Below are positions 26,921-35,900 of a DNA stretch of 64,000 bases, one piece after another. Under the pieces are notes generated by a model. That model saw only the letters and a program-made list of their open reading frames with translations, had not been told where the DNA came from and did no database searches. Origin of the DNA: Rhodobacteraceae bacterium NBU2976. GTDB taxonomy: Bacteria; Pseudomonadota; Alphaproteobacteria; Rhodobacterales; Rhodobacteraceae. Location: positions 1,798,001-1,862,000 of the forward strand of contig JALPRQ010000001.1 in the NCBI GenBank assembly GCA_023630215.1. The letters run 5' to 3'. Each line of letters begins with the position of its first letter. Positions within the stretch are counted from its first letter, which is position 1. A program made the translations under genes and the position numbers.

Positions 26921-27718
26921 TCAGCGCAAGCGCTGATACATGATCCGCTTTAGAAACGCGGGCGATAGACGTAATATCGCCCGCGTTATGCTGTTTAAAA
27001 GGCAGCGATGAAATGGCAGGAATCCAAGACGCCATAATGCGATATAAGACGCAACCTCGCCCTTAAAGAACCGCCATCCACGGCGTGCGTAGAAATCATC
27101 CTCGGTTCGCATCCAGACCAGAATTTCCGGCAAATTGGCAAACCGATAGCCCTGCGCCAGCAATCGCCCCCACAGCAAATAATCCTCGGGATAAAGATCG
27201 GGGTAACCGCCGACGGCCTCGACCGCATCCTTGCGGAAAAAGACGCTTGGATGGCTGACGGGTGAGCGTTTTTGCGCAAAGCGCAATATCGCGTCGTGTG
27301 TTTGTGGAGTTTTTCGGACCGCCAGCACCTCTGCCATGGCGGTGTCGCGTTCTTCGATCCACGTGCCCAATACATCAATATCGGGATGATCGCGGAGATA
27401 GTCCATTTGCCGCGCAAACCGCGTCGGCAGGCAGATATCATCCGCGTCCATACGGGCGACCCATTCGTGCGAAACCACCTTCAATCCCGCGTTAAGAGCA
27501 GCCGCCAAGCCTTTGTTTTCGTGTAATTTAACTGATTTTAATGGCAAACGCTCGCGAAAGTCCGCAATTATTTCGTCAAGCTTGGGTGTCAGGGGACCAT
27601 CTTCGACCAACACCACCTCTGACGCCTTTAGGGTTTGCGTGGCCAGACTTTCAAGACTGGCAGCAAGTGCGTCCGCATCTGCTTTGCCATACACCGACAT
27701 GAGAACAGAGAATGTCAT
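26921..27718 (-). CDS. Family 2 glycosyltransferase
   Basis: A 265-residue GT-A transferase that adds a sugar from a nucleotide donor to a glycan intermediate. Motifs include the N-terminal FSVLMSVYGKADADALAASL, the nucleotide-binding VVLVEDGPL, and the metal-binding WVARMDADDICLPTRFARQ (DAD in place of DXD). The C-terminal tail is amphipathic (LKRIMYQRLR), suggesting membrane attachment. It is the last gene of the pseudaminic acid locus and overlaps the previous glycosyltransferase gene by 4 bases. Its 3' coding end contains a palindrome (26921-26936) and a 13-bp inverted repeat (26955-26987). Confidence 0.88.
   Translation of the reverse strand: MTFSVLMSVYGKADADALAASLESLATQTLKASEVVLVEDGPLTPKLDEIIADFRERLPLKSVKLHENKGLAAALNAGLKVVSHEWVARMDADDICLPTRFARQMDYLRDHPDIDVLGTWIEERDTAMAEVLAVRKTPQTHDAILRFAQKRSPVSHPSVFFRKDAVEAVGGYPDLYPEDYLLWGRLLAQGYRFANLPEILVWMRTEDDFYARRGWRFFKGEVASYIALWRLGFLPFHRCLLNSITRAILRLSPAFLKRIMYQRLR
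26955..26987. repeat. Perfect 13-bp inverted repeat within the GT2 3' coding end
   Basis: AACGCGGGCGATA (26955-26967) and TATCGCCCGCGTT (26975-26987) are exact reverse complements with a 7-base spacer. A second palindrome TCAGCGCAAGCGCTGA (26921-26936) begins at the GT2 stop codon. Both lie immediately downstream of the convergent decarboxylase gene and could form hairpins at its 3' end. No T-run follows on either strand. Confidence 0.6.
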
Positions 27719-28836
27719 TCAGCCCCCTCTGCCATCATGCGATAGAGGGATTGATACGCCGCGCTCATGCCCTTGGCAGAATAATGTGTCATCATATGCG
27801 AACGTATGGTTTGCGCCATCATCGAACGCTCTTTGGCGCGCAGCGTTGCCATCGCGGCGATACAGGCGCTTTTATTGCCAAGCGTAAACAGCTCTCCGAG
27901 GCCGTCAGTGTTCAGCAATTGGGCATGCGGGGCGATATCGCTTAGCACCGCAGGGCAACCGCAGGCCATGGCTTCCAAAATAGCGTTTGGAAGCCCTTCG
28001 GCTTGGGAGGCCGAGATGACATAGTCCGCCATCTGCATATATTGCTCGGGTGCGGTCACGGCCCCCACCATCCGAATGGTATCCGAGACAAAGGGGTGTA
28101 AGGCCGCGCGCTGTGGACCGTCACCCAGAAACACCAGGTGATCATCGGGAAAATTGCGTTGAAATTTTTGAAAGGCCTCGGCGACAAATCTAGGGTTCTT
28201 GCGACCAATCAAATCCCCGACCACCAGCCAAAGCTTGGCATCAGGGGGAATAGCAGCATCGTTGCGTAAGCGAAGTTTGGTGGCGTGATCAACTGGCGCA
28301 AACCGGTCGGTGTCCACACCATTTGCAATCGTCGACGATTGACGTGGCCGTGAGTAACGCAACATATTTTCGGTTACCTCGTCCGAGACCCCAACAACAT
28401 GGTCCAGCTGAGACAAAGCCCAGAAATGTTGAGACGCCATCAACCGCCCCGCAATCGCGCCATAAAGATAGGGGTAATCCGATTGCGGCAAACAGCGCAG
28501 CGTGGCCATGCGTTTTGGCCCATCGGTCAGTCGCGCGACCAGCGTGTCCGCACGGACGCCTTGTGTATGAAGAATATCCACCGGATTATGGTCCAGAAAT
28601 TTTCTAACCTGTGCGCGGGCCTTGAACAGGCCCTGCAAACGCGACAAGCCCAATGTTTGCACATCAATCCCTGCCGCAACAAAGCGGGGCCAGAAGCTGT
28701 CCTGGGGTTCGGGAGATAAGGTTAGAATACTGGGGGCAAAATCAGATGAAGGCAGATGCGACACAATATTCCACAACTGACTTACCGGACCTGTGCGGCG
28801 CAAATTCGAAACGATATACAGAATTTTGCGCGTCAT
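27715..28836 (-). CDS. Family 4 glycosyltransferase (GT-B fold)
   Basis: A 373-residue retaining glycosyltransferase. The N-terminal domain starts RKILYIVSNLRRTGPVSQLW, and the C-terminal donor domain has WLVVGDLIGRKNPRFVAEAF and the E-x7-E motif in SQAEGLPNAILEAMACGCPAV. It probably extends the surface glycan containing pseudaminic acid. It overlaps the GT2 gene by 4 bases and lies 29 bases after the asparagine-synthase-like gene. Donor and acceptor cannot be deduced. Confidence 0.9.
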   Translation of the reverse strand: MTRKILYIVSNLRRTGPVSQLWNIVSHLPSSDFAPSILTLSPEPQDSFWPRFVAAGIDVQTLGLSRLQGLFKARAQVRKFLDHNPVDILHTQGVRADTLVARLTDGPKRMATLRCLPQSDYPYLYGAIAGRLMASQHFWALSQLDHVVGVSDEVTENMLRYSRPRQSSTIANGVDTDRFAPVDHATKLRLRNDAAIPPDAKLWLVVGDLIGRKNPRFVAEAFQKFQRNFPDDHLVFLGDGPQRAALHPFVSDTIRMVGAVTAPEQYMQMADYVISASQAEGLPNAILEAMACGCPAVLSDIAPHAQLLNTDGLGELFTLGNKSACIAAMATLRAKERSMMAQTIRSHMMTHYSAKGMSAAYQSLYRMMAEGAE

Positions 28837-28865
28837 CGCAGTTCGACCTTTGCCAATATTGTCAC

Positions 28866-30368
28866 TTATATCAGATATTTCGTGTGATTATACCATCCGC
28901 TTAGCGCAAACAGTCGGATCAGCATTGCCGCGCTGTTTCGGCCGCTCCAGTTCTGGTGATTGATCTTGAGGAAAGTTGTGTTCAGATAGGCCTCGGCTTC
29001 CGTTCTGGACCATAGGTTGCAGGTTAAAACCTCGTCATAAATCTGGGATTTATACTGGCTGACCAGTTCGGCAACATCCAGCGCAAAGCCCCTCTTCCCA
29101 ATGGCATCGCTGTCGAGTCCCAGACGTTGTTGAAGAAGGTCACGCAAGAACAGCTTGTTACGGGCGTTGGGGATATCGACGACGTCCACAAGTTCCAGCC
29201 CAAGAACATGTTCAATGACGTCCGCCTGCGCGAAAGGAAACAGCGCCCGCCCGCCGATCGCATCCGCGAAATTGCGGGTTTTGCGCAAGTGCATTTCAGC
29301 CGCGACAATTCCGGCGCGAAACTGTGTCAGACGATCCGTATCCGAGAGGTTCGCCATCGCCGCCCATTTGTCGATCCAGACCTGACGGGTGTCGAAATTC
29401 TGGCCGGTGAGGCGATAAAATTGGCGTTGGCTGATACCGCTGAACCCGGTCCATTCTGCCGGGCTTCTAAGCCATCGATCTAGCGATGCCCCAACAACAC
29501 GTCCTCGCAACAATTGGGACAGCGGCCCAATTGCACGTGCACCACGCCATTTGCGATAATCCAGACGGGTTGGCGGGATCAGCATGTAACTGTCATTCCC
29601 TCCCCCATCCAGAAGGTTCAGCGGACCAGAAGGCAATTGCGGTCGGGTCAGGGGATAGATCAGCGAAACAACGTCATTTCCGGGCAGTGGCGCATTGTGA
29701 AAAAAAGTGTGCAATGCAGTTTTTGCTGGCGCGTCGGTCAAATGGGACATGTCGGTTCGCAAAATCTGGTGCGCGAACCCCATTTTCGATGCCAGATTTG
29801 CAGACAGGTCTGCTTCATTGTCGTCCCCGCGATGTTCCACGCAGACCAGCCGGACATTCGCGCCGTTTTCGGTCAAAGCAAGCGCCAGACTGTTGCTGTC
29901 CTTGCCAGCACTGTGAAACAGAACCGTTTCCATTGCCGGGTCCAATGCCTGCTGCGTAGCTTGTGACAGGCGGTTCAACAATTCGTCCAAAAACGCTGTG
30001 TCCGCGATATCTGTGCCACGAAAGTTTTGTGTGCCAAACGGGTAGTCATATCGAGGAGAAATCCGAAGAATGTCCCCGTCCCTCTCGATTTGGGCCTGCC
30101 AGCCGATATTTAAAACGAAGACGTCGCGATAGATTGTTTTGGGCGGCGGAACGCAGCCGCTTTGCATCGAAAAGGCCAAGCCTTCGGGATCAACCTGCAA
30201 TGCGCCGAAGGTTCTTGCGCGAACCAGAATGTCAGGAAGATGAGTGTCGACGAGAACGGTTTTGCGATCCTCGCTGTGAAACAGGTAGACGGGCGTCATC
30301 GCCCCAATATCAGGACGAATGATCTGCGAAGACCATTTTAGATCAGTGGCGTCGAAACTGGCGATCAT
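28866..30368 (-). CDS. Asparagine-synthase-like ATP pyrophosphatase protein
   Basis: A 500-residue protein whose middle part matches the asparagine synthetase ATP domain: the PP-loop FHSAGKDSNSLALALTE (Ser153 to Ser158) and a second region NLLDGGGNDSYML. The N-terminal 130 residues occupy the place of the glutaminase domain but lack the catalytic Cys at position 2, so ammonia from glutamine seems unlikely. Such proteins in glycan loci may amidate uronic acids or make other amide bonds. It overlaps the capsule-type gene by 4 bases. Reaction unknown. Confidence 0.75.
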   Translation of the reverse strand: MIASFDATDLKWSSQIIRPDIGAMTPVYLFHSEDRKTVLVDTHLPDILVRARTFGALQVDPEGLAFSMQSGCVPPPKTIYRDVFVLNIGWQAQIERDGDILRISPRYDYPFGTQNFRGTDIADTAFLDELLNRLSQATQQALDPAMETVLFHSAGKDSNSLALALTENGANVRLVCVEHRGDDNEADLSANLASKMGFAHQILRTDMSHLTDAPAKTALHTFFHNAPLPGNDVVSLIYPLTRPQLPSGPLNLLDGGGNDSYMLIPPTRLDYRKWRGARAIGPLSQLLRGRVVGASLDRWLRSPAEWTGFSGISQRQFYRLTGQNFDTRQVWIDKWAAMANLSDTDRLTQFRAGIVAAEMHLRKTRNFADAIGGRALFPFAQADVIEHVLGLELVDVVDIPNARNKLFLRDLLQQRLGLDSDAIGKRGFALDVAELVSQYKSQIYDEVLTCNLWSRTEAEAYLNTTFLKINHQNWSGRNSAAMLIRLFALSGWYNHTKYLI

Positions 30369-31834
30369 GCGTTCCCCAAATGGCGCTTAATCGCCTCGGC
30401 AATGTGCGTGATCGAGGTTTCCAACGGGATTTCGCCGGTTGCAACGGCTTTGTAATGTTCGGCATGAACCAGATGGTTTTGCAGCCGCTGGTGGTAACTT
30501 ACAATCTCTGCCTCATCAGGAAGGGTCGAGTGATAAGCCCGTAAAACATCTTCTGAAGTTCTGACGCGCGTTACACCGGGCATATTGCTGTACCAAGCGC
30601 GACCAAAAATGATTGCACGCGTGCCACGCAAAACCGCCTCCCACCCTGTTGTTCCGGTAACGGTCGCTACCATCTGGGCCTTGTCGATCAGCGCGAACGG
30701 GTCGGCGTCGGTATCAACGAAATACAGTCGAGAAGAAAGCGATTTCAATTTTTCGTAGAAATTGGAATCGCGGCCGCTTGCCCCTTCGAGCGAATAATTG
30801 AATTGTGCTTTATGTTCCTTCACCACAATCGATATGTCGGGCGGAAGTGTTGCCTCGAGCAGTTTTACAATTTCGATCTGATCGTAATAGATACCCCCAC
30901 TGGGACAGGTGGTTTCTTCGGGCTGATAGTGAAGCGCGATCAGAACATATCGTTCTGGGAGGCTCGAAACTGGGGTGACATAGCGTTGATAGGTGCGTCT
31001 GAGGCGTCGGAGTTTAAAAATACGTTGCGTCCACAGGTAATAGAATTTTATCCAGCCGGGACGTTGCCCATACGGGGGCACATCGCCTGTAACCCAATAG
31101 GTATTCGGTCGCGTTAGGAATTTACGCGGGGCACGAACCAGACTCTGGGCAGCGCGGGCAAAGAAGCTTTTTTGTGCCTTGGCATGATTTTGCATATAGA
31201 TCGGCACAGCGCTGGCATAATCCCGTCGCACCCGTTCAATCGCCAACCTGATATGATCATCCAGTGGCCGAACAGGAAGCGAAGGGTCAGGGAAATTGTT
31301 TGCAAGCTCTTCAATGTCTTCGATCAAAAACGAATATTTTTGAAACCCCGACATTTGAAAGGCAACAAAGCGCACGCCACAAATCTTGGCCGCGACCCAC
31401 AAAGCATAGTCAAAAACGCGATGGGGCACGGATGGAGACAAAATGAGTTTGATATCGTTGGCCTGTATAATCGAAATCCATTTTCCCAGAAGCGATAGGT
31501 AAAATTCCTGACGTTGGGTGAAGGGAAAGCGATCAACAAGAGGATCCAATCGATCCATCATCTTGATCGCGATCAGTTCGTCGGATGCGTAGCGTCGTCT
31601 GGTTTCCTGATCCAAGTTGACCGGGATCACGTCATCAGGAAACCCCAGCCCCAGCCACGCCTCCTCGACCGTTTGCAGATAGCAGCGCTTCGCGGCAAGT
31701 TGATCCATGGCGGACTGATCCTGACGCCAATGGATAAAATATCGCGGCTCGATCCCCATCTCGGCCTGAAGTTGGTTGGCAACAGCGATCCAGGGTTCCG
31801 CGATACAACAGAGATAGATGGCATTTATAGACAT
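30365..31834 (-). CDS. Capsule-polysaccharide-type GT-B protein
   Basis: A 489-residue protein, start chosen at ATG 31834, which has an AGGT site and leaves a 13-base gap after pseI; an ATG at 31870 would overlap pseI. The C-terminal half contains YVLIALHYQPEETTCPSGG, ISIVVKEHKAQF and VATVTGTTGWEAVLRGTRAII, a pattern of capsule biosynthesis proteins of the KpsS/KpsC type and related GT-B sugar transferases. No membrane segment is evident. Because it directly follows the pseudaminic acid synthase gene, it is a candidate pseudaminyltransferase; that is inference. Confidence 0.65.
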   Translation of the reverse strand: MSINAIYLCCIAEPWIAVANQLQAEMGIEPRYFIHWRQDQSAMDQLAAKRCYLQTVEEAWLGLGFPDDVIPVNLDQETRRRYASDELIAIKMMDRLDPLVDRFPFTQRQEFYLSLLGKWISIIQANDIKLILSPSVPHRVFDYALWVAAKICGVRFVAFQMSGFQKYSFLIEDIEELANNFPDPSLPVRPLDDHIRLAIERVRRDYASAVPIYMQNHAKAQKSFFARAAQSLVRAPRKFLTRPNTYWVTGDVPPYGQRPGWIKFYYLWTQRIFKLRRLRRTYQRYVTPVSSLPERYVLIALHYQPEETTCPSGGIYYDQIEIVKLLEATLPPDISIVVKEHKAQFNYSLEGASGRDSNFYEKLKSLSSRLYFVDTDADPFALIDKAQMVATVTGTTGWEAVLRGTRAIIFGRAWYSNMPGVTRVRTSEDVLRAYHSTLPDEAEIVSYHQRLQNHLVHAEHYKAVATGEIPLETSITHIAEAIKRHLGNA

Positions 31835-31847
31835 GGCGGGCGACCTG

Positions 31848-32906
31848 CTAGCTGGAGGCGGGTTTGACATGATCCCAGGTGACCGGGTGATTGCACTCGG
31901 CCGGGATCAGCAGGGTTTGACCAATAATGTCATCATAATGTTTTGGGGCGAGCCCATATCCGGGACGCACCGAGCGGACCGAGTCAGGGCTGATCACCGC
32001 ACCCGCTGGCAAGGATTTAACGAAATACAGGGAGCGACGAAATTTGACATTGCCCAGTTCCGACGATTTCTGCCCATAATCGATAGCGCCCAAAGCCTCC
32101 CACGCCGTTGCGGAGTGTTGGCATAGTGCGCTGAATTCCGAAGGTTCCAGCGAAAAACTGTCGTCAGCCCCGCCCGCGCTACGATCCAGCGTGAAATGCT
32201 TCTCGATCAGACTTGCCCCCAAGGCGACAGAGGCAATTGCGGTTGTGTTGTCCAATGTATGGTCGGACAATCCGATGGGCATATCGAAACGTTCTGCCAT
32301 ATCCAGTATTGTCCGCAAGTTGTAATCCGCCGCCGGAGCCGGATAGCCGGAAACGCATAGCAGTAGGGCCAGTTGATCACATCCAGCGTCGCGCGCCGTT
32401 GTGACCGCGGTGCTGATTTCGTCCAGATCTGCCATCCCTGTTGAAATGATCATCGGTTTCCCCTGACGCGCAACATGACGGATCAGGGGAATATCGACCA
32501 CTTCGAAAGAGGCAATCTTGTATGCTGGTGCGTCCAGTTCGGATAGAAGATCAACCGCACTGTGATCAAAGGGGGAGCTGAACAGGGTAATCCCGATTTG
32601 TTTGGCAAATTCAAACAGCGGGGCGTGCCATTCCCAGGGCATGTAGGCGGATTCGTAAAGGTCATAGAGCGTCTGACCTTTCCACAATCCTTCCGTGATC
32701 CGGAACTCGGGCGCGTCGCTTTTGAGCGTGATCGTATCGGGGCGATAGGTTTGCAGCTTGACCGCATCCGCACCTGCGGATTTGGCGGCCGTGATGATGT
32801 CCTTGGCGCGATCCAGCGAACCGTTATGGTTCGCAGACATTTCCGCGATAATATAGGGAGGATAAGACGTCCCGATCTTGCGTCCGTTTATTTCAATCCA
32901 ACTCAT
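31848..32906 (-). CDS. pseI: Pseudaminic acid synthase
   Basis: Condenses phosphoenolpyruvate with 2,4-diacetamido-2,4,6-trideoxy-altrose to form pseudaminic acid. It has 352 residues: a NeuB-type TIM barrel (IIAEMSANHNGSLDRA, ADAVKLQTY, PIGLSDHT, LIEKHFTLDR) and a C-terminal antifreeze-like SAF domain (FRRSLYFVKSLPAGAVI). The segment GLWKGQTLYDLYESAYMPWEWH is typical of PseI and separates it from sialic or legionaminic acid synthases. The 4-base overlap with pseG supports coupling. Confidence 0.93.
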   Translation of the reverse strand: MSWIEINGRKIGTSYPPYIIAEMSANHNGSLDRAKDIITAAKSAGADAVKLQTYRPDTITLKSDAPEFRITEGLWKGQTLYDLYESAYMPWEWHAPLFEFAKQIGITLFSSPFDHSAVDLLSELDAPAYKIASFEVVDIPLIRHVARQGKPMIISTGMADLDEISTAVTTARDAGCDQLALLLCVSGYPAPAADYNLRTILDMAERFDMPIGLSDHTLDNTTAIASVALGASLIEKHFTLDRSAGGADDSFSLEPSEFSALCQHSATAWEALGAIDYGQKSSELGNVKFRRSLYFVKSLPAGAVISPDSVRSVRPGYGLAPKHYDDIIGQTLLIPAECNHPVTWDHVKPASS

Positions 32907-34066
32907 GATCGCGCTCCAAGCTGAGGATCCGGGATGGCAGTCGCAAATGACTGATGTCGGTCAAGAATATCCAGCAAATGCCGGGCGACCCGTTCAGCCC
33001 CTTTGCCATCTACCAACGACAAGGCCCGTGCTGACATGGCATCGCGTGTTTCGGGATCAGACAGGAGGGCAAGCGCGCTGCTCAGCGAAAGCCCGTGCCC
33101 ATCCTGCGATGGCACGGCGCATGTCATCGCCACCCCCAATCTGTCCAGATGTTGGGCGGTTTCGATCTGATTGTCCGCGACCGGCATGACAATCGACGGC
33201 AGCCCCAGACAACAGCGTTCCCACGAGGTGCTGCCAGCCGCACCGATCATGACATCGGCTTTGCTCATTTCCTCGGCGATTGTGGTGATCCCTTGTAGCA
33301 CTGTACAGGGCGAGGATAACGAGGCCGCCTGCGCCATAACTTCGCGATACCATGGGGCTTTTGGGCCCAGGATCACACGTATATCCATCGCGGGATCAAT
33401 GGGATTGTTGTGAAGCACCTCTAGCACGCTACCCGTGACATTGTCCTGATCGACCCCTCCCATAGAGACCAGAACATGTTTATACGATGGCGTGCGACGA
33501 TAGGCACGGCTTGGCTCTCGCCAAGCGAGAAATTCGGGGCGCAGCATGGCGAAGTCCGACCCGATCAGTCGCTCCGCGCCTGCGGGCAGCAGTTGATCGT
33601 AATCCGCGGCCACGCGCCCGGCATTCTGATCCAAAAGAACGTCACAGGCATGTGTGCGATCCGCAAGGTCATCTATCACCATCAGCGTCGCAACCTTTGA
33701 TCGCACCAGCTCCTCCCAAGTGCGGGAAATGGCGTAATGGTCCACAATTATCATATCGGCAGGCCGTGATCCGATCAGGGATAATGTTGCATCGGCATCT
33801 TCACGTTCCGAGAGTGGTAACCATGTGGACGGGTCACGGGATTCACGCACAGCGTAATCGTCCGCGACGGGAATAAGATGGCAGTCAAATCCCTGCCACC
33901 GAATTTGCGCCACCAGATTTCCCGGTGCATTTGAACAAATGAAGTGACAGTTACACCCGTGATCCGCCAAGGTGTTCGCCAAGGTCAGACAACGCATGAC
34001 GTGCCCGGTTCCAATCCTTACCGAGGCATCGGTGCGAAACCAGATATGGGTCTTGGGTGCTGTCAT
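32903..34066 (-). CDS. pseG: UDP-2,4-diacetamido-2,4,6-trideoxy-altrose hydrolase
   Basis: Removes UDP from the diacetamido sugar before the PseI step. The 387 residues have a GT-B-like fold, with RTDASVRIGTGHVMRCLTLA at the N-terminus, including the Gly-His that supplies the catalytic histidine, and later IGAAGSTSWERCCLGLPSIVMPV for UDP binding. It is longer than the 274-residue Campylobacter protein, with insertions in the N-terminal half and a short C-terminal tail, but I see no fused acetyltransferase domain. It overlaps pseF and pseI by 4 bases each. Confidence 0.9.
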   Translation of the reverse strand: MTAPKTHIWFRTDASVRIGTGHVMRCLTLANTLADHGCNCHFICSNAPGNLVAQIRWQGFDCHLIPVADDYAVRESRDPSTWLPLSEREDADATLSLIGSRPADMIIVDHYAISRTWEELVRSKVATLMVIDDLADRTHACDVLLDQNAGRVAADYDQLLPAGAERLIGSDFAMLRPEFLAWREPSRAYRRTPSYKHVLVSMGGVDQDNVTGSVLEVLHNNPIDPAMDIRVILGPKAPWYREVMAQAASLSSPCTVLQGITTIAEEMSKADVMIGAAGSTSWERCCLGLPSIVMPVADNQIETAQHLDRLGVAMTCAVPSQDGHGLSLSSALALLSDPETRDAMSARALSLVDGKGAERVARHLLDILDRHQSFATAIPDPQLGARS

Positions 34067-34761
34067 ATCCCCTCGCGATCAAGGGTAAAGAGACGTTCGG
34101 CCAGGTTCCAGTCTTCGTCGGTATCAATATCCTGCGCCAAATAGCGCGGGATCGGAATACCTTTTGATCCCGGGGCGAATACCGGTTCATCGGTTTGCCA
34201 TTGCTTCGCATTGGCCCAATAGAATTGACCAACATCATGATAGGCGTCTTCCAAATCCTGAGAACGTTTTGAAAACTGGCTGGGGTCAAACATCGAGACT
34301 TCGCCGTCACTGGAAAGTTTCAGAGCGCGTTGAATCGGATAGTCAAAGGTTGCCACCGGAAATACATAGCGTGCCCCGCTTTCGCGCAGTTCCTTGAAGG
34401 CTGACACGAGGTCTTGCGTCCGCACAAACGGGGCGGTCGCATACAGGCAGCAGACATATTCCGCATGAAAGCCCGATTTTGCCAGTGCGCTGATGGCATG
34501 TGCAATCACTGGTCGGGTGGGTGTGATATCGTCGGAAAGTTCGGCCGGGCGCAAAAAGGGAACGTCGGCCCCTGCCCGGCTGGCGATCTCGGCAATGGTA
34601 TTGTCATCAGTCGAGACAATGATACGATCAAACAGACCCGAGGATTTGGCCGCTTCGATCGACCAGACGATCATCGGTTTTCCACAGAATTCACGAACGT
34701 TCTTGTGCGGAATCCGCTTGCTGCCACCACGGGCCGGGATGATGGCAACGGTAGTCATCAC
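34063..34761 (-). CDS. pseF: Pseudaminic acid cytidylyltransferase
   Basis: Activates pseudaminic acid with CTP to give CMP-pseudaminic acid. The 232-residue protein begins VAIIPARGGSKRIPHKNVREFCGKP, the CMP-sugar synthetase nucleotide-binding motif, and contains IVSTDDNTIAEIA and PTRPVIAHAI. The IPHKNVREF variant fits PseF rather than NeuA. Two adjacent ATGs exist at the start; the first forms a 4-base ATGA overlap with pseC. No extra C-terminal domain is present. Confidence 0.92.
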   Translation of the reverse strand: MMTTVAIIPARGGSKRIPHKNVREFCGKPMIVWSIEAAKSSGLFDRIIVSTDDNTIAEIASRAGADVPFLRPAELSDDITPTRPVIAHAISALAKSGFHAEYVCCLYATAPFVRTQDLVSAFKELRESGARYVFPVATFDYPIQRALKLSSDGEVSMFDPSQFSKRSQDLEDAYHDVGQFYWANAKQWQTDEPVFAPGSKGIPIPRYLAQDIDTDEDWNLAERLFTLDREGI

Positions 34762-35900
34762 ACAAGGTCCGCAACGGCAGCGATCACGTGATCCTGCTGA
34801 TCATGGGTCATGGTCGGAAACATGGGTATGGAAATGGCCCTACTGTAATAGGTTTCCGCGTTCGGAAAATCCCCCTTGGCAAACCCAAACTGCTGATAAT
34901 ATGGCTGCAAATGGATGGGGATGTAATGGAGGTTCACACCAATGCCCCGATCCCGGAGCCCCGTAAATATACGCAAATGCTGTTCGGGGTCGACCTGGAT
35001 AACATAAAGATGGAATGCCGAAAGCGTGTTTTCGCTGCGCATTGCTGGGGTCAACGAGATGGCGGAAAAGGCCTGATCATATCGTTTGGCCAATTCGTTC
35101 CGCTTGGTGACATATTCCTGCACCCTCTTTATTTGCGAGAGCCCAAGTGCAGCCTGAATATCTGTCAGGCGATAGTTCCATCCCAGCTCTATCTGCTGGT
35201 AATACCACGGACCGTCTGGCGCATGGGTCATCAGATCTGCGTCGCGGGTGATCCCATGGCTGCGCAGACGCGCCATCTGCGCTGCAAGTTTATCGCTATT
35301 GGTGACGGCGACTCCGCCCTCGCCCGAGGTGACAATCTTGACGGGATGGAAGCTGAACACGGTGATATCGCTATAAGCCCCGTTTCCGACAGGTTGACCA
35401 TAATAGGTCGCGCCAATCGCATGGGACGCATCTTCGATCACGCGGATATCATAGGTCTTGGCAAGCTCCCAAATCGGTTTCATGTCACATGGCAGACCTG
35501 TCAGATGCACAGGCACCAGGATTTTTGGCAAGTTACCCTCGTCTTCGGCCTTGGCCAGTTTCTGCGCCAAAGCCTTTGGACACAGGTTCCCCGTCAACGG
35601 ATCAATATCGACAAAATCCACCCGAGCACCGCAATAAAGCGCGCAATTGGCAGAGGCGACAAAAGAAATCGGGCTGGTCCACAAGCTGTCGCCAGGTCCA
35701 AGACCCAACGCGGCACAGGCAACATGAAGGGCCGAGGTGGCGCTGTTCATGGCAACGGCGTAAGGGGCTTGCGCCACCTTCGCGACGGCCTGTTCAAACG
35801 CTGGGACAACAGGACCCTGAGTCAGGAAATCGGATGTCAGAACCTCGACCACGGCCGTAATATCGGCATCGGTAATGTCCTGTCTTCCATAGGGTATCAT
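34758..35900 (-). CDS. pseC: UDP-4-amino-4,6-dideoxy-N-acetyl-beta-L-altrosamine transaminase
   Basis: PLP aminotransferase of the DegT/DnrJ/EryC1 family, second step of the pseudaminic acid pathway. It has 380 residues, with the PLP lysine at Lys188 in FSFHPVKIVTSGEGG and the cofactor-binding Asp in VIEDASHAIGATYYG (about residues 154-168). The opening IPYGRQDITDADI and the substrate region GWNYRLTDIQAALGLSQ are typical of PseC. It touches pseB (one shared base) and overlaps pseF by 4 bases. Confidence 0.93.
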   Translation of the reverse strand: MIPYGRQDITDADITAVVEVLTSDFLTQGPVVPAFEQAVAKVAQAPYAVAMNSATSALHVACAALGLGPGDSLWTSPISFVASANCALYCGARVDFVDIDPLTGNLCPKALAQKLAKAEDEGNLPKILVPVHLTGLPCDMKPIWELAKTYDIRVIEDASHAIGATYYGQPVGNGAYSDITVFSFHPVKIVTSGEGGVAVTNSDKLAAQMARLRSHGITRDADLMTHAPDGPWYYQQIELGWNYRLTDIQAALGLSQIKRVQEYVTKRNELAKRYDQAFSAISLTPAMRSENTLSAFHLYVIQVDPEQHLRIFTGLRDRGIGVNLHYIPIHLQPYYQQFGFAKGDFPNAETYYSRAISIPMFPTMTHDQQDHVIAAVADLV

